A stretch of 64,000 nucleotides of DNA from Lactarius indigo (GCA_025766275.1 JAFKAC010000057.1:62001-126000), one strand, 5' to 3'. Shown: positions 1 to 10,509, numbered from the stretch's first letter. Notes: generated from the letters alone by a model not told the origin. Translations and numbers: made by a program.

Positions 1-469
1 TAGGCCTTTGAGAAACTACGTATTGAACTATATTCAGCGATCAGCGAGGGAATGTGCAATGGAGTAGCGGCGCCACTGGGGAGGTCACGCCTCAAGCTAT
101 CCTCTGAGGCTGCCAGCGGTCAAACTATGGAAAATGAACCGACACGATCAATGCGTCATATCGAGAGTGATCTCCCACACTTGCAAAATATTTTTGAGAG
201 TGCGCTCGGTATTTACTAGGCCCATCAGTAAACTAAGTACTCACCAAGGTAATCAAGGAGGTAGTAGGGGTCGCATCGGAAACCACTGTCATCGACTTGT
301 CACCGTCCCTCGGAAACCGGACCGGTTCAAGTTCATTCTCTTCCCCAAATGAGGTGACACCGGTAGATCGTACTTACTCTGTCCACGTGCATACAGCAAC
401 TCGCGTCTCGTACGTTCTCCAGATCTCCGTCCCCCCAAGATTTCCATAAGATCCACAATCCAAAGAAAA

Positions 470-1640
470 AGACAATCATAGTTGGCCAATGACCTCTGGT
501 GGTGGCTCGACTGCGAGGGTGGACACTGTCCACCCAGGATCACCCTCCCGCCGTGTGCGACCTTAGTTCCCGACCCCGATGATGGGATTTTCCTTCTCTA
601 CACATTTCCGATGGTTCTCAACCCTGTAAGCTGCAAGGACACGGGACACTTCCACGGTCTCGGATCAGTGGATTCAAAACAATATGCGCCTCTGGTCTAC
701 ACGGGCTGACACCTTCTACCACATGCGGGATGCAGAGGCAGGGAAGCGGAGTACAGAGGGCCAAGGAAGAGAGAAGAGGGCACAATCCCATCGTGTTTAG
801 GTACGTTCTCCTTCAGGACAAAACCGTATTTAGGAGCCGGAGCAGTGACACAGGGTGCATCCTGCGGAATCAAGGTGCGTTCCGCCTTCTTTGTTCCCTC
901 CCTCATACTGTTATTTGAATGTTTGATACAGGTGCACTGCACTCCTTCCTCCGAAGAGCCCTTCCTCCGTGACTCACTTCGATAAACGTGGTGCCCCTAC
1001 TGCACCACGTACTTGATTTTTCAGTATCGAGTTTCGATTTCTGGTCCTGCAGCAGCGACACTTCCCAGACACCTATTCGACTATGGGAAGCTCAACCAAG
1101 CACACACCCTCGAACTCAGGTATGTGCTCCGGGAATCAAGGGTGATGCTAATTTCTTATTTCTATCGGGAATGGGTAGGGCAGGAACGGGATCCCTTACA
1201 CTCGCACTGAGCCCATTCGTGCGCAAATACGACGTAACGGACATCCCGGCGCTCGTTCCGCTTCTGCGCAAGAATGTCTTTGCGTCCGCCTCTGCCACCG
1301 TTTCCGTGACAACTTTCGATGGGCTCCCTCCAGGTCGATGTGCGCGGTGCTGATGTGCCAGACTTGCCGTTCGTTATAGACTATATCTACCTCTACCACC
1401 CAGTGCTATTACGCCCTCTAGCCCTCGACGCTGATCGGTCTCGCGATGCGCTGCACGTCGTTGCCGTGGTCGTTGCCAAGCTGCGGGCCGAAAACGTTCT
1501 GCAGGAGTCCTTGCAGGGGTGGACCGCGCTGGTGTGGCAGGTATGGAGCGTTGGTGAGGACTTGTTGAGCGCGCGCAGGGCCTGGGAAGGTGGGTCGGCT
1601 GGCACGAGACGTGAAGTCGCCATTCCTGCATTACTGTAAG
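470..1640. repeat. Relic repeat module, copy 1 (3' flank of STAND gene units)
   Basis: The stretch is similar by eye to two other places: 470-950 resembles 58490-59010, and 951-1600 resembles both 33928-34430 and 59010-59560. Shared landmarks are the run around TTGATTTTTCAGT followed by a segment ending in GACTATGGGAAGCTCA (or a close variant). In the two complete cases the module lies directly downstream of a Goodbye-NACHT-ankyrin gene, so another such gene may lie just left of this window. No convincing intact ORF is present. A short peptide with a PDPDDxI-like patch near 570-600 has a counterpart near 58600 and may be an exon of a dead gene. Positions 1-469 hold nothing else I recognise. 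Confidence 0.65.
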
Positions 1641-1649
1641 AGGTGATAC

Positions 1650-1870
1650 TCAGTAAAAAAGGAAAATCCGGAATTAGTCATCGGCAGTCCGGAGTTGTCA
1701 GCTGTGGGTCGCTGTGGGTCCAATTCAGGTCGAGCCGAGACTGCCGGTAGTCAAAAATTCTGCAAAGTCCGGCCAAGTCGGATCAGAGTCATTTGGTAGT
1801 CAGATCAAGTCGGACATAGTCACAGAAAACTGGCGATAGTTAGGACACGAGATCGAGAAATTGTATTTTT
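1650..1870. repeat. Low-complexity tract rich in AGTC words
   Basis: The words AGTC, GTCGG and AAGTCGGA recur every 10-15 bases. This is the reverse-complement flavour of the GACT/CGACTTGA tract at 21380-21769. No ORF is present. 1871-2340 is non-coding as far as I can tell; the minus-strand ORF there has no recognisable features. Confidence 0.5.
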
Positions 1871-2344
1871 TCTTACATAATGAAACTCGGTTATGATTGC
1901 CTTGCTGTAATCTGAATCCGGGTCATTTTCGATTATCTGCACAACCCGATGCTACAATACGTCCAATCCCAATGACACCAAGGACAGCGATGGAAATGGC
2001 AAGGTGGTTGGAAATGATGGCTGGGGGGACATAGGCGGCCCAGTGGCAGAGGCAGCGTGAGTCTTTCCCTTTCCCTGGAGCGATGCTGCTAGCTCGCTCA
2101 ACTATTATTTCTCTTATCTCTCTAGGCAGAATCGTCTTACGCATGTCGTATCGATGTTGGTGTCCGTATTTCTGGGGGCTGCATCGTCGCAGCATCGATA
2201 TTGGTCTCTCCATCGGCCACCCGACCGTTCCTCCAACCATTCTTTTTCCTTCCCTTCGAGCATCATCTCCGACAGCATTATCGAGACCGGTAGGTTCTCA
2301 TTAAGCGTGTTGAATAGGGTTCACTCCGTTGTGTAGGAACCATT

Positions 2345-4450
2345 TGCGTCATTGTTCCTCATCCAGTTGAGGAACCCGTGCCATCATCATACGGCCCGTT
2401 GACGAGGAAGTTCGGGCTATCCCCAGGCCTGTCGAAGAGCCTGTCCCAATTGCTCCCCAACCGCTCATAGAAGAGGCCATCCAAGTCGCTCCCCCTCAAT
2501 CTGCCGAGGAGGTCATTGAAGATGTCCCTCAACCCGCTGCGGAGGAGACCCAGGTACTGGTCCTGTGCCCGTCGCGACACCCCGGGTAAGTTCTCCAGAT
2601 ACTTTCTCACAACCGCCGATAATCATATTGATCCTGAATTTTCTCAAGTATCTTGGCAACCTCAAGATACCTACTGGCTGCTGAAGGGTGCAGTACGGTC
2701 GATCGATCGTATCACTGGGCTTCCACGTCTATGCCACGATCGAGTAGCCGCCGCACAACATCAGGGAAACCTACGGCCGATGCGCGATGCGGAGGAGTTT
2801 GGTCGCGAACGGCTCAGATCTCGTATTGACTACCCTTGGTGTTCATGTCCTGCGGACGCTTCGAAAGTACGTTTTGCGGTTGTCCTGAGCTCGTCCCTGA
2901 CCCTGACATTGAGCAATCCCTCAATGAGACCGGTATCCGTTTCCTGGACGACTTGCTGCTCCCCGATGCTCATGATACATCAGCTCCAATCTACGCGGCA
3001 TCAGGCCTCTTCTCAAAGGGCAAGAACAACACTGGCCGACTACGTGGTGACGATGGCTGTTGACGTGCGTCAACTCGAACTGTATTTCCGTGTCGCGGCT
3101 GACTTACGAAGGCGGGTCGAACACAGCAAGGAAATTTACCATCAAGCAGAGGCAGAAGCGCTAAAAGTTACCCCCATGTTGTTCCGAGAATATACGACGG
3201 TGGACGAACAGACACAGGGAGAATTGCCGGTATGTCTTCTTTCATTCTACTTATTTCATGACAGCTGGCGTGCTCTTAGCGACGACCCAAACTTATCAGA
3301 ACCGACAATCACGCCACCGCAAGATCTCAGCGGTACGATTGTAGGCTGCAGTGGGTAGAACAGCTGTACGATGTTGCCAACCAGGGCTTCGCGGAGCTCA
3401 GTAAGTAAGACTACGCCCAGCGCTAGTAACAGCTTGGTCTGACCGTTGCATAGGACGCCAGTATTTTAGAGTCCGTGATTCAGGAAGCCGAAGCCTCTTA
3501 CCGTCATTACGAGAAGAGCACGCACAAGTCATGAAAGAGTTGGAGCAAGAGGAGAGCATCGCCGCCGAAATTGCAAAATACGATCAGGAATACCTGACCG
3601 AACTGAAGGCCACTCTTGCAGAACAAGGGTATCGTAACCTCGTTCCTAGTAGCAGACGAGCGACTAACGCGAGCGATCAGTGCTGCTCTGAACGAGTTTC
3701 GCACAGAAGTCTCAGAGGCAAGTGCGAAACTAAAACCGTTAGAACTTAGAAGCTCATTAACCTCGAAACAGAAAAGGCCGAAACAATGGCATCTATCGAG
3801 GCCTCTCAGCAAAAGCTACATATCCTGGAGAACAGCACCCGAACTGAGGCTTTGAGGTTGAAAGGTATGTCTTTCGGGGAGGTCTTGAGGGCGTTTTTTT
3901 TCACCATCGTCGACGTGCAGAGGAGTTAGCCTCGTTGGAAGAGCTAAATCTTTGGCACACTAGTCGGATTCAGCCTGATCTATTTGAATTTGTATATGCC
4001 TCCCGCTTCCGTGTTCATATTTCTTGCGTCGGGTTCAAGTCCTTGAGGGGCCAAATACGGATCGCGAAGACAGAAAACATTCCCCTCAGACTGAAAGATC
4101 AGTTCCCCCGCTTTACTGACCCGACGATCCAAGTGGCCCGGCAACGGTTAGCCTCGTCTCCTATTCAATCAGGTACAGTCTGCGATGTCGTCTTGGTGGT
4201 GTACATGTGCTGATTGATGTCCGATAGATTGTTCAAGGTCTAGGCGACCTATGGTCGGGATGTGCCCAACTACGCGCACACTTCACGTTCCTCTCTATCA
4301 AGTATTCTGTCATTGTCGAACCCTTGCTACCAACGATGACACCATTATCATCGGCTATCGAGTCTACGCCAGGCTCTATTTCATCGCGTCGACTTTCGTC
4401 TAGCTCCTCGGTCTCGATTCGAGGATCCCTCTGGGCACCGGAAACGACAG
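2345..4450 (+). pseudogene. spc7: Kinetochore scaffold Spc7/Spc105/KNL1 homologue, decayed C-terminal part
   Basis: Several exons translate into pieces of the Spc7 C-terminal region, which links the outer kinetochore to the centromere. In order: a proline/glutamate-rich stretch (2390-2583, ending at a GTAAGT donor); a segment with LELYFRVAADL and TPMLFREY (about 3060-3230); WVEQLYDVANQGFAEL (3347-3400); a coiled-coil EEHAQVMKELEQEESIA region (3517-3630); and LEELNLWHTSRIQPDLFEFV (about 3930-4000), the family's transition from coiled coil to RWD-like domain. The tail IVQGLGDLWSGCAQLR is at 4231-4280. Frames do not join cleanly: the coiled coil changes frame near 3505-3520, and the exon after 3275 is disrupted. 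No C-terminal RWD end, and no start with MELT repeats, is visible. The family is recognised from memory of its conserved patterns. Calling it a pseudogene is an inference; uncorrected indels in the assembly are the alternative. Confidence 0.65.
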
Positions 4451-4589
4451 TACGTACAAGTCGTTGATCCTTCTGTTCACACCCGCTACACGCTCACTAC
4501 ACTCTTCAAGTGAACGTGTCTTCGGGTGCCTTCGCCCAGGTGTGTGCGTCGCGATCCCCCCCCCATTCCTGCTTCAATGATCCTCACGT

Positions 4590-4800
4590 AATATGGATAG
4601 GTGCGAATATGCCGCGGTGGATCCACGCTGGGGCATCGCTGGCCCGACCGTTGTCTCCCTCGAACTGTTTGCCATGCTTGGCGCCAGCCCCTTGGCTGTC
4701 TTTATCGTGTACCGGATCGTGCGGCGCGATCTTGTACGGCACTATTCGGTCATCACACTCAGCACAGCCAAACGGCGTGGTCCGCAACGCGTCCACGTCC
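4590..4800 (+). pseudogene. Emopamil-binding-protein-like (EXPERA) exon fragment
   Basis: The + frame from about 4596 reads YAAVDPRWGIAGPTVVSLEL and then an FxML..SPLAVFIVYRI membrane segment followed by RRDLVRHYSVITLSTA. This matches the pattern of the EBP/EXPERA family, which are membrane sterol isomerase-like proteins (DPRY.., a conserved E in a helix, a PLA..VY helix, RH..Q). The similarity stops at about 4755, where the following family motif (a LYG-type helix) is replaced by low-quality sequence. Upstream and downstream exons were not found. It is most likely a leftover of a dead gene. 4801-5135 holds no supported feature. Confidence 0.45.
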
Positions 4801-5135
4801 TTCCTCCAAGACCATCCGGGCCTGTGTCGTCGTCGGGTACGTGACGGTTGGAGCAGGTGAGACGGTGCTTCACGCGGTGCCGGCGCGGAAGACGAGCGCG
4901 AAACCCAGCGCAGGAATGGGCACCGCGCCATCGCGTTCAGGTTGCCGAGGAACTGACTGTGCGTCAATTCTTCCCGGTGTTAGGACACTAGCACTTACAT
5001 GTACTTACAGGCCACTCCCCGAAATTTGGATGGCGCCACCATCAACGCTCGTACTTTGGAAGTTCGATTTGGTATGTATTTCAATTGTCGCTGTTTCTGT
5101 AACTAAATACATTGGTATTTTAAGTACAGGTGAAT

Positions 5136-7400
5136 CTAGTACGACATCTCCAAGTCAACTTCACCATCAAGACCACATTCAGCTGGAGTCAGTAGGGTAA
5201 GTCCTGGGTGTCTTCTCAGAATATGGACATGATCTTGGTAAGTCCAAATCCCAATAAGGCCGACTATTGCTGATGTCTCAAGGGCATATACTGCTGATGA
5301 CCACTTCCCAGACCACCTTCCAAACTTTTGGTGGCGCTCTATCAATGGATGATAGACAACAAGGGAGAGGCCAGAAACAGTATAGAAGGCTAAGGCCTCT
5401 CCAAAAATTGGTTTGGTCTTCTCCACCTCTATCTGTGTTTCATCTACAGGCTCATCTTTTGACTGTAACAGCTCTAGCTGAGCCTCAAAGTACCTTGAGG
5501 AGCGTGAAGGGGACCTTTTTGAAAGCTCAAAGAGCTGGCTTGTAAGGGTAATACCACCAGGAAGAGGGCACTTTCCCCAGCATGTATATGTGGGATCTGG
5601 CCCTATTCCAGGATAAGATAGAATTGCTTGTAAGTGGGCCTTCAAGTTAGGGTCTTCCTTTTTCTGCTTCTTGGTGACAGGAAATTCTTTGAACAGTGAA
5701 GTCCTTTGAGCCTTTGCTTCAGGTCCTGGGGAGAGTGCTGGGTAGGAGAGATGTAGGATTCTAACAGACTGCTTGTCTGTCTTGTATGAGACAATGTTTT
5801 TGAAGGGGGACTTTTTTGACTTTATACCATGTCCAATATCTCCAATGGTCCGCTCACATGTAGCTTGAGAGCCAAATCTGACAGAGCCATTATATGAAAT
5901 ATGGAAGGGAATATGGATGAGCTGAAAGATGCATAGCCTGCAGCGAGAAATTTTGGATGGGTCATTGCCAACATAGAGATGTTCAAATCCTTGAAGAAAA
6001 AGGATAACCTTGTCATGGAGCTTGGCTAAATCATCTTGTGTTCGAGGGACAGCTGTCATAGCATACTCCACCACATTTGAGAATATGGCAAAGTTCTTGA
6101 CCACCTCTAGATTGAATCCAAGCTCCAATGCAATAGGGACAATGTACCAGTGGAGGAGGGCCATCCACTCAAATATCTTGTATTGACTTTGTCGCTTCTT
6201 AGATGGATCCCGAATAGGTCCACAGAAGGATGGGGGTAGTGTTGCCATAGCATTCTCCACCTCTGCTCCAAGCTTTGAAGCCATATCTTGGCCCATAAAA
6301 ACACTTTCTGACTGAGAGCTAAATGAGACCCAGATATCCCAGATATGTGGCATGCAGTTTTCATAGAAGAGATGGAAGGGGTCAAGTGGGAAAAAGAATG
6401 GATGTGAGAAGGCAGGGCTGGCTGCACAAATAGGAAGACCAGAGACACCAGTTTCCTTCACAATTGCTGCATACTGTGTCTTGTTGCTCTTTGCAGCTTC
6501 AAGCCTCTTGATGATTTCCCAGTAGTCTTCTAGAGTCCGCAGTGGCAAGGCAAAAATGTCAAAATCAGGGCGATCACCATTGATCTCCTGTTTTTGAGGT
6601 GGGGAGAGGGGATAGTACTGGGATTTAGCACCTATAATATAAAATAGTAAGATAAAATGATACAAAAATATTCAAGTGATATACTCATACCTCTGTCTTT
6701 ACTAGCACGTGCACCCCGCACCATACTAAAACAACACCCATATATAGCCATATGCCCTGCCATTCTGCTAAGTTTTGCAGAACCAAGCATATCTCCAAGA
6801 ACACCACAAAGAAAGACCTTCAAGAGGAAGTACTGTTCTGAAAGTGCATCCCAGGACCACACACCAACACTAAGCCTTGCAAGCTCCTCATAGAGGACAT
6901 AAATGAATGACTCCACATTTCCAGGTGAAGAGGGCCCTGGAATGACAAGTGGAATAATGATGTTAGCAGCCTTAGATCGCATGTTGGGAGGAAGGTTTAG
7001 AATTGTGACAACAAGGACCCATACATCAGACTGCTTCTTCATAGTGAGCTGAGCACCATCACCTGAGATGGTTATTGCAGTATCTCTGGGATCTTGGAAT
7101 AAATGGGAGTGATTGATATGATTAATGGAGTCAGAGAAATCTGAGTATGTGGTGGGGGATGAATCAGGCTCCAGCTCTTCCAGAGCCCTTTGTAAGTGCT
7201 CATGTCGGTATCGCATAGCTTCTGCCATCTTTTTATTCATATAGAATGACTGGATGACAGGGGCAATGGGGGTGTAGAACATTTGGGCCCTTGGATGACC
7301 ATTCTTGTCATAGCGCTGTTGGCCACATGGCCCAAGCTGTTTGTTGCGAACATAGATGCAGGAATGAAGGTCCTTAAACTCTCCAGTGAAAGCCATGCAG
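5136..7400 (-). pseudogene. Plavaka transposase, catalytic and C-terminal part (severed by E1)
   Basis: The frame continues the N-terminal part as MAFTGEF..DLHSCIYVRNK and includes the Tnp2-family signatures TILNLPPNMRSKAANII and IPGPSSPGNVE followed by ELARLSVGVWSWD. A 59-nt GTATGA...TAG intron at 6690-6632 joins RASKDR to GAKSQYYPL. The rest (LPLRTLEDYW, HPFFFPLDPFHLFYENCMPH, SFCGPIRDPSKK) matches the family's downstream half. It ends at the TAG at 5136-5138. The family moves by cut and paste. This half has no start of its own and is inactive while E1 remains. Confidence 0.8.
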
Positions 7401-7868
7401 TGTCACGAACCTATAAACCTGGTCGTGACTCAAGGCGCTTAGGACCGGACCGGACCGGACCAGGCTTATGTCATCAGCTTCCTAAAGGGGAAATCCGAAA
7501 TCGGAGTTTGAATTTCGCTCTCTGACGGTCACGTGATGTGTCACGTGATTGCTCTGTCTTTTCAAGTCACATGTGTACATGCACGTGTATCAATCAACAA
7601 TTGATCGTTTATCGATCAACGAAGATAATCAACCAAATCACAAGGAACACGTGCTCTAATCACGGGTTCCGCAGCTGCTGCGGAATCACGCCACTATGGC
7701 GCAATATGGCGCCATCGACTGCGGCGCAGTCGTACCATGCTTACCCTGTATTCTGATTGGACAGTATTAATAACTTGTCTCTGGAATGTTCCATTCCGCA
7801 GTACTGCGCAGCACCCGTGGACAGGCCCTAAGCCTGCCCTAAAGTTACGCACAGACCACCCCCTGTAG

Positions 7869-7913
7869 TATATAAGCTAGCTCAATCTATCGGACAGTCC
7901 CTCAGACTGTCCA
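7869..7913 (+). promoter_or_regulatory. E1 TATA box and predicted RNA 5' end
   Basis: TATATAA at 7869-7875 is followed 35 nt later by AGACTGTCCA (7904-7913), which is perfectly complementary to the PBS. By analogy with Tf1, the RNA should begin at or next to 7904. An inverted copy (GGACAGTC, 7892-7899) sits just upstream, so the region can also fold on itself. Confidence 0.7.
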
Positions 7914-8064
7914 CTTGTGACATCTTCCCTCTTGCCTCTCAGCTCCTTCGAGTGCCCCACCTTGTGTGCGCCACTATCTTCTTTGAGCCAAGAACGTCTC
8001 TTCTTCACCCTCGTCGACGCCCTCTCCGCCTCTACCTCGCCCGCCGTCGTCTTCCATCGTACCC

Positions 8065-8086
8065 CTCGCTGTCGAGTGACAGTGAG
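8065..8086 (+). other. RNA hairpin H1 with CGAGTG hexaloop at the splice donor
   Basis: Arms CTCGCTGT (8065-8072) and ACAGTGAG (8079-8086) pair over 8 bp with one G-U pair around the loop CGAGTG. The 3' arm contains the GTGAGT donor of intron 1. In the solo LTR at 44535-45230 the 5' arm has A in place of G, turning the G-U pair into A-U, and the loop reads CAAGTG. Confidence 0.7.
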
Positions 8087-9399
8087 TTCTCCACACTTGG
8101 ACAGTCTCTTCAATAGACTGACCTCGGGCTTCCCCAGTGACTGACTACACCTACGAGTACGACTTCTCGCAGTACGGTCAGTGGGACGGAGACTCTGCCA
8201 GCTACCAGTCGGAGTTCGACAACCAAGGTAGCCCCCTCGACTTTTCCCGTGCCTCCCCTGTTCCCTCCACCTCTGCTGTCCGTCTTGACAGCCTCCGTTT
8301 CACCGCCCCCTACACCCCTGCCACCTTTGGTGGTGACGAGCCCCCTGCCCCTGTCGCCCTCGTTCGGGACACAACCCCCGAACTAGTTTACCCTTACGCT
8401 CCGGCTGAAGAAGCCACCCCTCGTCCATCCCCTCGTCCCTTGTCCCCCAGCACCGCCCAGTTCTACGAAGAGGTCCTCGAGATCATCGACCTCAACGGGA
8501 ACGTCGTCCCCTTGACCCCTGAACCCCGCGCCGAGTCTGCGCCTCCCCTCCGAGTCCCGACCCCCCGCCCCCCTGTTTCCCTTCGTGGCTCTCCTTCGCC
8601 ACCTCCTGTTCTTCCTCCGACTCCTCGTCGCTCTCCGTCTCCTGTTCCGATCCCCTCCCGCCTTGCAACCCCCGACTCGCCGATTGACTACGAGCGAGTA
8701 GCAGAACAAGGCCCCGTCTTCCCTCCAGCCCCGCACCCCGAACAAGAGAACCTCCCTCCCCTCGGTCCCACCGCCTACCAGGCCCCCCCTTGCCTCCTTT
8801 CCCAAGGAGAACACCCCCACCAGTACATCTCCGTCGTCACCCCCCAAGGAGAATCTTGGCGGCCCGCTTCCACGACCCTCCGGGAACTAATCAGTAGAGT
8901 TCCCCTCGCCACCTCGCTCGCTAATTTCCCTCCAATCTTTCCTTCTGTTACTCCCTTCCGTCTTCTTCCCCCTCACGTCTACACCCTTTTCCCGCGCGTT
9001 GTTGACCCCGCTCAACACCCCGACTTTCCTCCTTTGTACATCTGTTCCAAGGCCATCTACGACCTTCCCTCCCCTGACACCCCCCTCGGGACCATCTGCT
9101 ACGACTTCAGGGAAGGCCTGAGACGCGCCTTCGCCCCCCTTGCTAACGTTCACAGGGCTGGGTACATTGACTCTCTAGTGACGCTAGAGATTCAGGACTT
9201 TTTGGACGGGAGGATTGTGACCACTTACGGACACTTACATTTTGCTTTTAACGGACAAATTTACGCTTACCACCAGGCCTATTTCTTTGAGGACCTAGTG
9301 CGCTCTGCCCCCCATCTTCTCGCTTACTGTCTTTCGCCTCGAATTCCTGCCGACCCCTTTAGTTTCATTTCCACTTTCCCCGACGACCAGCCACTTTAG
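8081..9399 (+). CDS. E1 ORF1, unknown accessory protein (start codon made by splicing)
   Basis: The predicted coding sequence is the A at 8081 joined to 8138-9399, about 420 residues beginning MTDYTYEYDFSQYGQ. Unspliced, the frame has only a GTG at 8137 and a stop at 8119. The first half is disordered, with many PTP and SPxP repeats. The second half is a folded-looking domain rich in aromatics (PPHVYTLFPRVVDP, YDFREGLRRAFAPL, GHLHFAFNGQIYAYHQAYFF). I recognise no family, signal peptide or membrane segment. There is no internal methionine, in keeping with the absence of ATG in this part of the element. It ends with TAG at 9397. Confidence 0.65.
8082..8137 (+). other. Predicted 56-nt intron 1 of E1, containing the PBS
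   Basis: Donor GTGAGT at 8082, branch-like CTGAC at 8118-8122, acceptor CCCCAG ending at 8137. The size and signals match the host introns in this window. Joining 8081 to 8138 makes A+TG, that is ATG ACT GAC, in frame with ORF1. The excised piece includes the last 14 nt of the LTR and the whole PBS. Confidence 0.75.
8098..8107 (+). other. E1 primer binding site (self-priming type)
   Basis: TGGACAGTCT begins 2 nt after the LTR and is the exact reverse complement of AGACTGTCCA at 7904-7913. I saw no better match to a tRNA 3' end. Ten bases of complementarity to the predicted RNA 5' end is the hallmark of Tf1/sushi self-priming. Confidence 0.75.
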
Positions 9400-9424
9400 A
9401 TAAGTGGTTATATATTTGCCTTGT

Positions 9425-9444
9425 CTTGAAACGAGTGTTTTAAG
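9425..9444 (+). other. RNA hairpin H2 with CGAGTG hexaloop after ORF1
   Basis: Arms CTTGAAA and TTTTAAG (7 bp, one G-U) close a CGAGTG loop at 9432-9437. It lies 25 nt after the ORF1 stop and 10 nt before the GTAAGT donor of intron 2. Confidence 0.65.
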
Positions 9445-9453
9445 TGCAACGCA

Positions 9454-10489
9454 AGTAAGTAAGTGTTTACTTATTCAGGTTTTGGACTTAAATCGAGTGA
9501 TTTAAGTGCCTCCTTCCACTCCGTTCACCTTCAACTTACCTGAAGAACAAAGGCTCACGCGAGCCCAAGTTAACTTCGAATCCCACAGGCAGCGGCAACT
9601 TGACCGTTATTACCCCGTCACTTCCACTTACGACCTCATTGATAACCCCCGTCTTGACTGTTGGACAGAACCCCCTACCGCCTTACGTACCCTTATCGAC
9701 CTCTTTGACTTTGGAGAAGTCATCCCCGAAAGGGTTTACCACGAGTTTATTGACGATCTTTCTGAAGTCGTCAAGGCTGCCGACGAGCAACTCCTTTATT
9801 GGCATCTTTCAAACTCCGTCTCTACCACCAACCATCCAACAGACCAACTCCTAGTGTGGACCAAAAGCGACTATCTTTGGTTTGTCCACGTTCCCCCTCG
9901 TCGCGACCACTACATCCGGCAACTCGAAGACGGCTTCTCTCTTCACTTTGTCGACCGACTCCGCCTCACATACCAGGAAATACAGATTTCCTTCCAAGAA
10001 ATTCGAGTGGTCATTCACCCCGACTCCGCCCCCCGTCTAGTCATCTCCGATAGTTCGGAACTCACTTACTCCTTCGCCACTTCTGTGTGGGAAACCACCT
10101 TGTCAAACCCCGACCGGAACCTTGTCAACCCTAGCATCTGGCACTACCCCCCTTCAACCTCTGACGACCCTGAACTAGTGTCAATTCTCAACGCCAGAGA
10201 AACTTTCCGGACTCCGCCTTTACTCCGCCGAATTACAGATCGGCTTCCCCCTAGTTCCCCTGAAACTGAAGACGAATCTTCAGACTCCGACATCTCCCTT
10301 CACAACGGAGACACTAATCAGCCGCCTAGTCCAAACGACGGTTGGGGACCAACTCTGACCTCAGGCCCCTGTTGGTGCTCTCAAGAAGTCTGTACCTGCG
10401 GTTATCGTCCCGACACCCCCCCGACACCCCCCAACGTAGTGTTGTGGTCCCCTGGAATTAACTATCTACCTTATAGAGAAAAGGACTAG
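9454..10489 (+). CDS. E1 ORF2, unknown accessory protein (start codon made by splicing)
   Basis: The predicted coding sequence is the A at 9454 joined to 9507-10489, about 327 residues beginning MPPSTPFTFNLPEEQRL. Unspliced, it has only GTG at 9506 and a stop just before. Features: an N-terminal RLTRAQVNFESHRQRQLDRY helix; a middle domain with LIDLFDFGEVIPERVYHEF and DYLWFVHVPPRRDHYI; an acidic serine patch (ETEDESSDSDIS); and a cysteine cluster CWCSQEVCTCGY near the C-terminus that could bind zinc. No internal methionine. I recognise no family. It is not obviously similar to Gag, Env or a known accessory protein. Confidence 0.6.
9455..9506 (+). other. Predicted 52-nt intron 2 of E1
   Basis: Donor GTAAGT at 9455 follows ...GCAA. 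The acceptor AAG at 9504-9506 precedes TGCCTCC. Removal joins A9454 to TG9507 and gives ATG CCT CCT TCC, in frame with ORF2. The polypyrimidine stretch before the acceptor is poor. A better-looking TTCAG at 9474-9478 would not create a start, so this intron is less certain than intron 1. Confidence 0.55.
9486..9507 (+). other. RNA hairpin H3 with CGAGTG hexaloop at the ORF2 acceptor
   Basis: Perfect 8-bp arms ACTTAAAT and ATTTAAGT flank the loop CGAGTG (9494-9499). The 3' arm contains the AAG|TG acceptor of intron 2. Confidence 0.75.
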
Positions 10490-10509
10490 ATAGTATAGAT
10501 TGTCGAGAT

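Larger units (their letters stand above)
7401..8095 (+). repeat. E1 5' LTR (695 bp)
   Basis: It begins TGTCACGAAC and ends TTCTCCACA. The only two differences from the 3' LTR are a CpG-to-CpA change (the GGCGCAAT/GGCACAAT word) and one T/C. A TATATAA box lies at 7869-7875. The last 14 bases extend past an internal GTGACA that could be mistaken for the LTR end; the TSD fixes the true end. Confidence 0.95.

Noticed and set aside
1923..2240. Minus-strand ORF of 105 codons
   Set aside because: No recognisable motif, not repeated elsewhere, in a region of relics; coding is not supported.
7401..8081. E1 LTR ending at GTGACA (681 bp)
   Set aside because: The identity runs 14 bases further in both copies, and only the 695-bp version gives a matching TSD (TGCAG).
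8383..9153. Minus-strand ORFs opposite E1 ORF1
   Set aside because: Glycine/arginine-rich shadows of the proline- and serine-rich ORF1.
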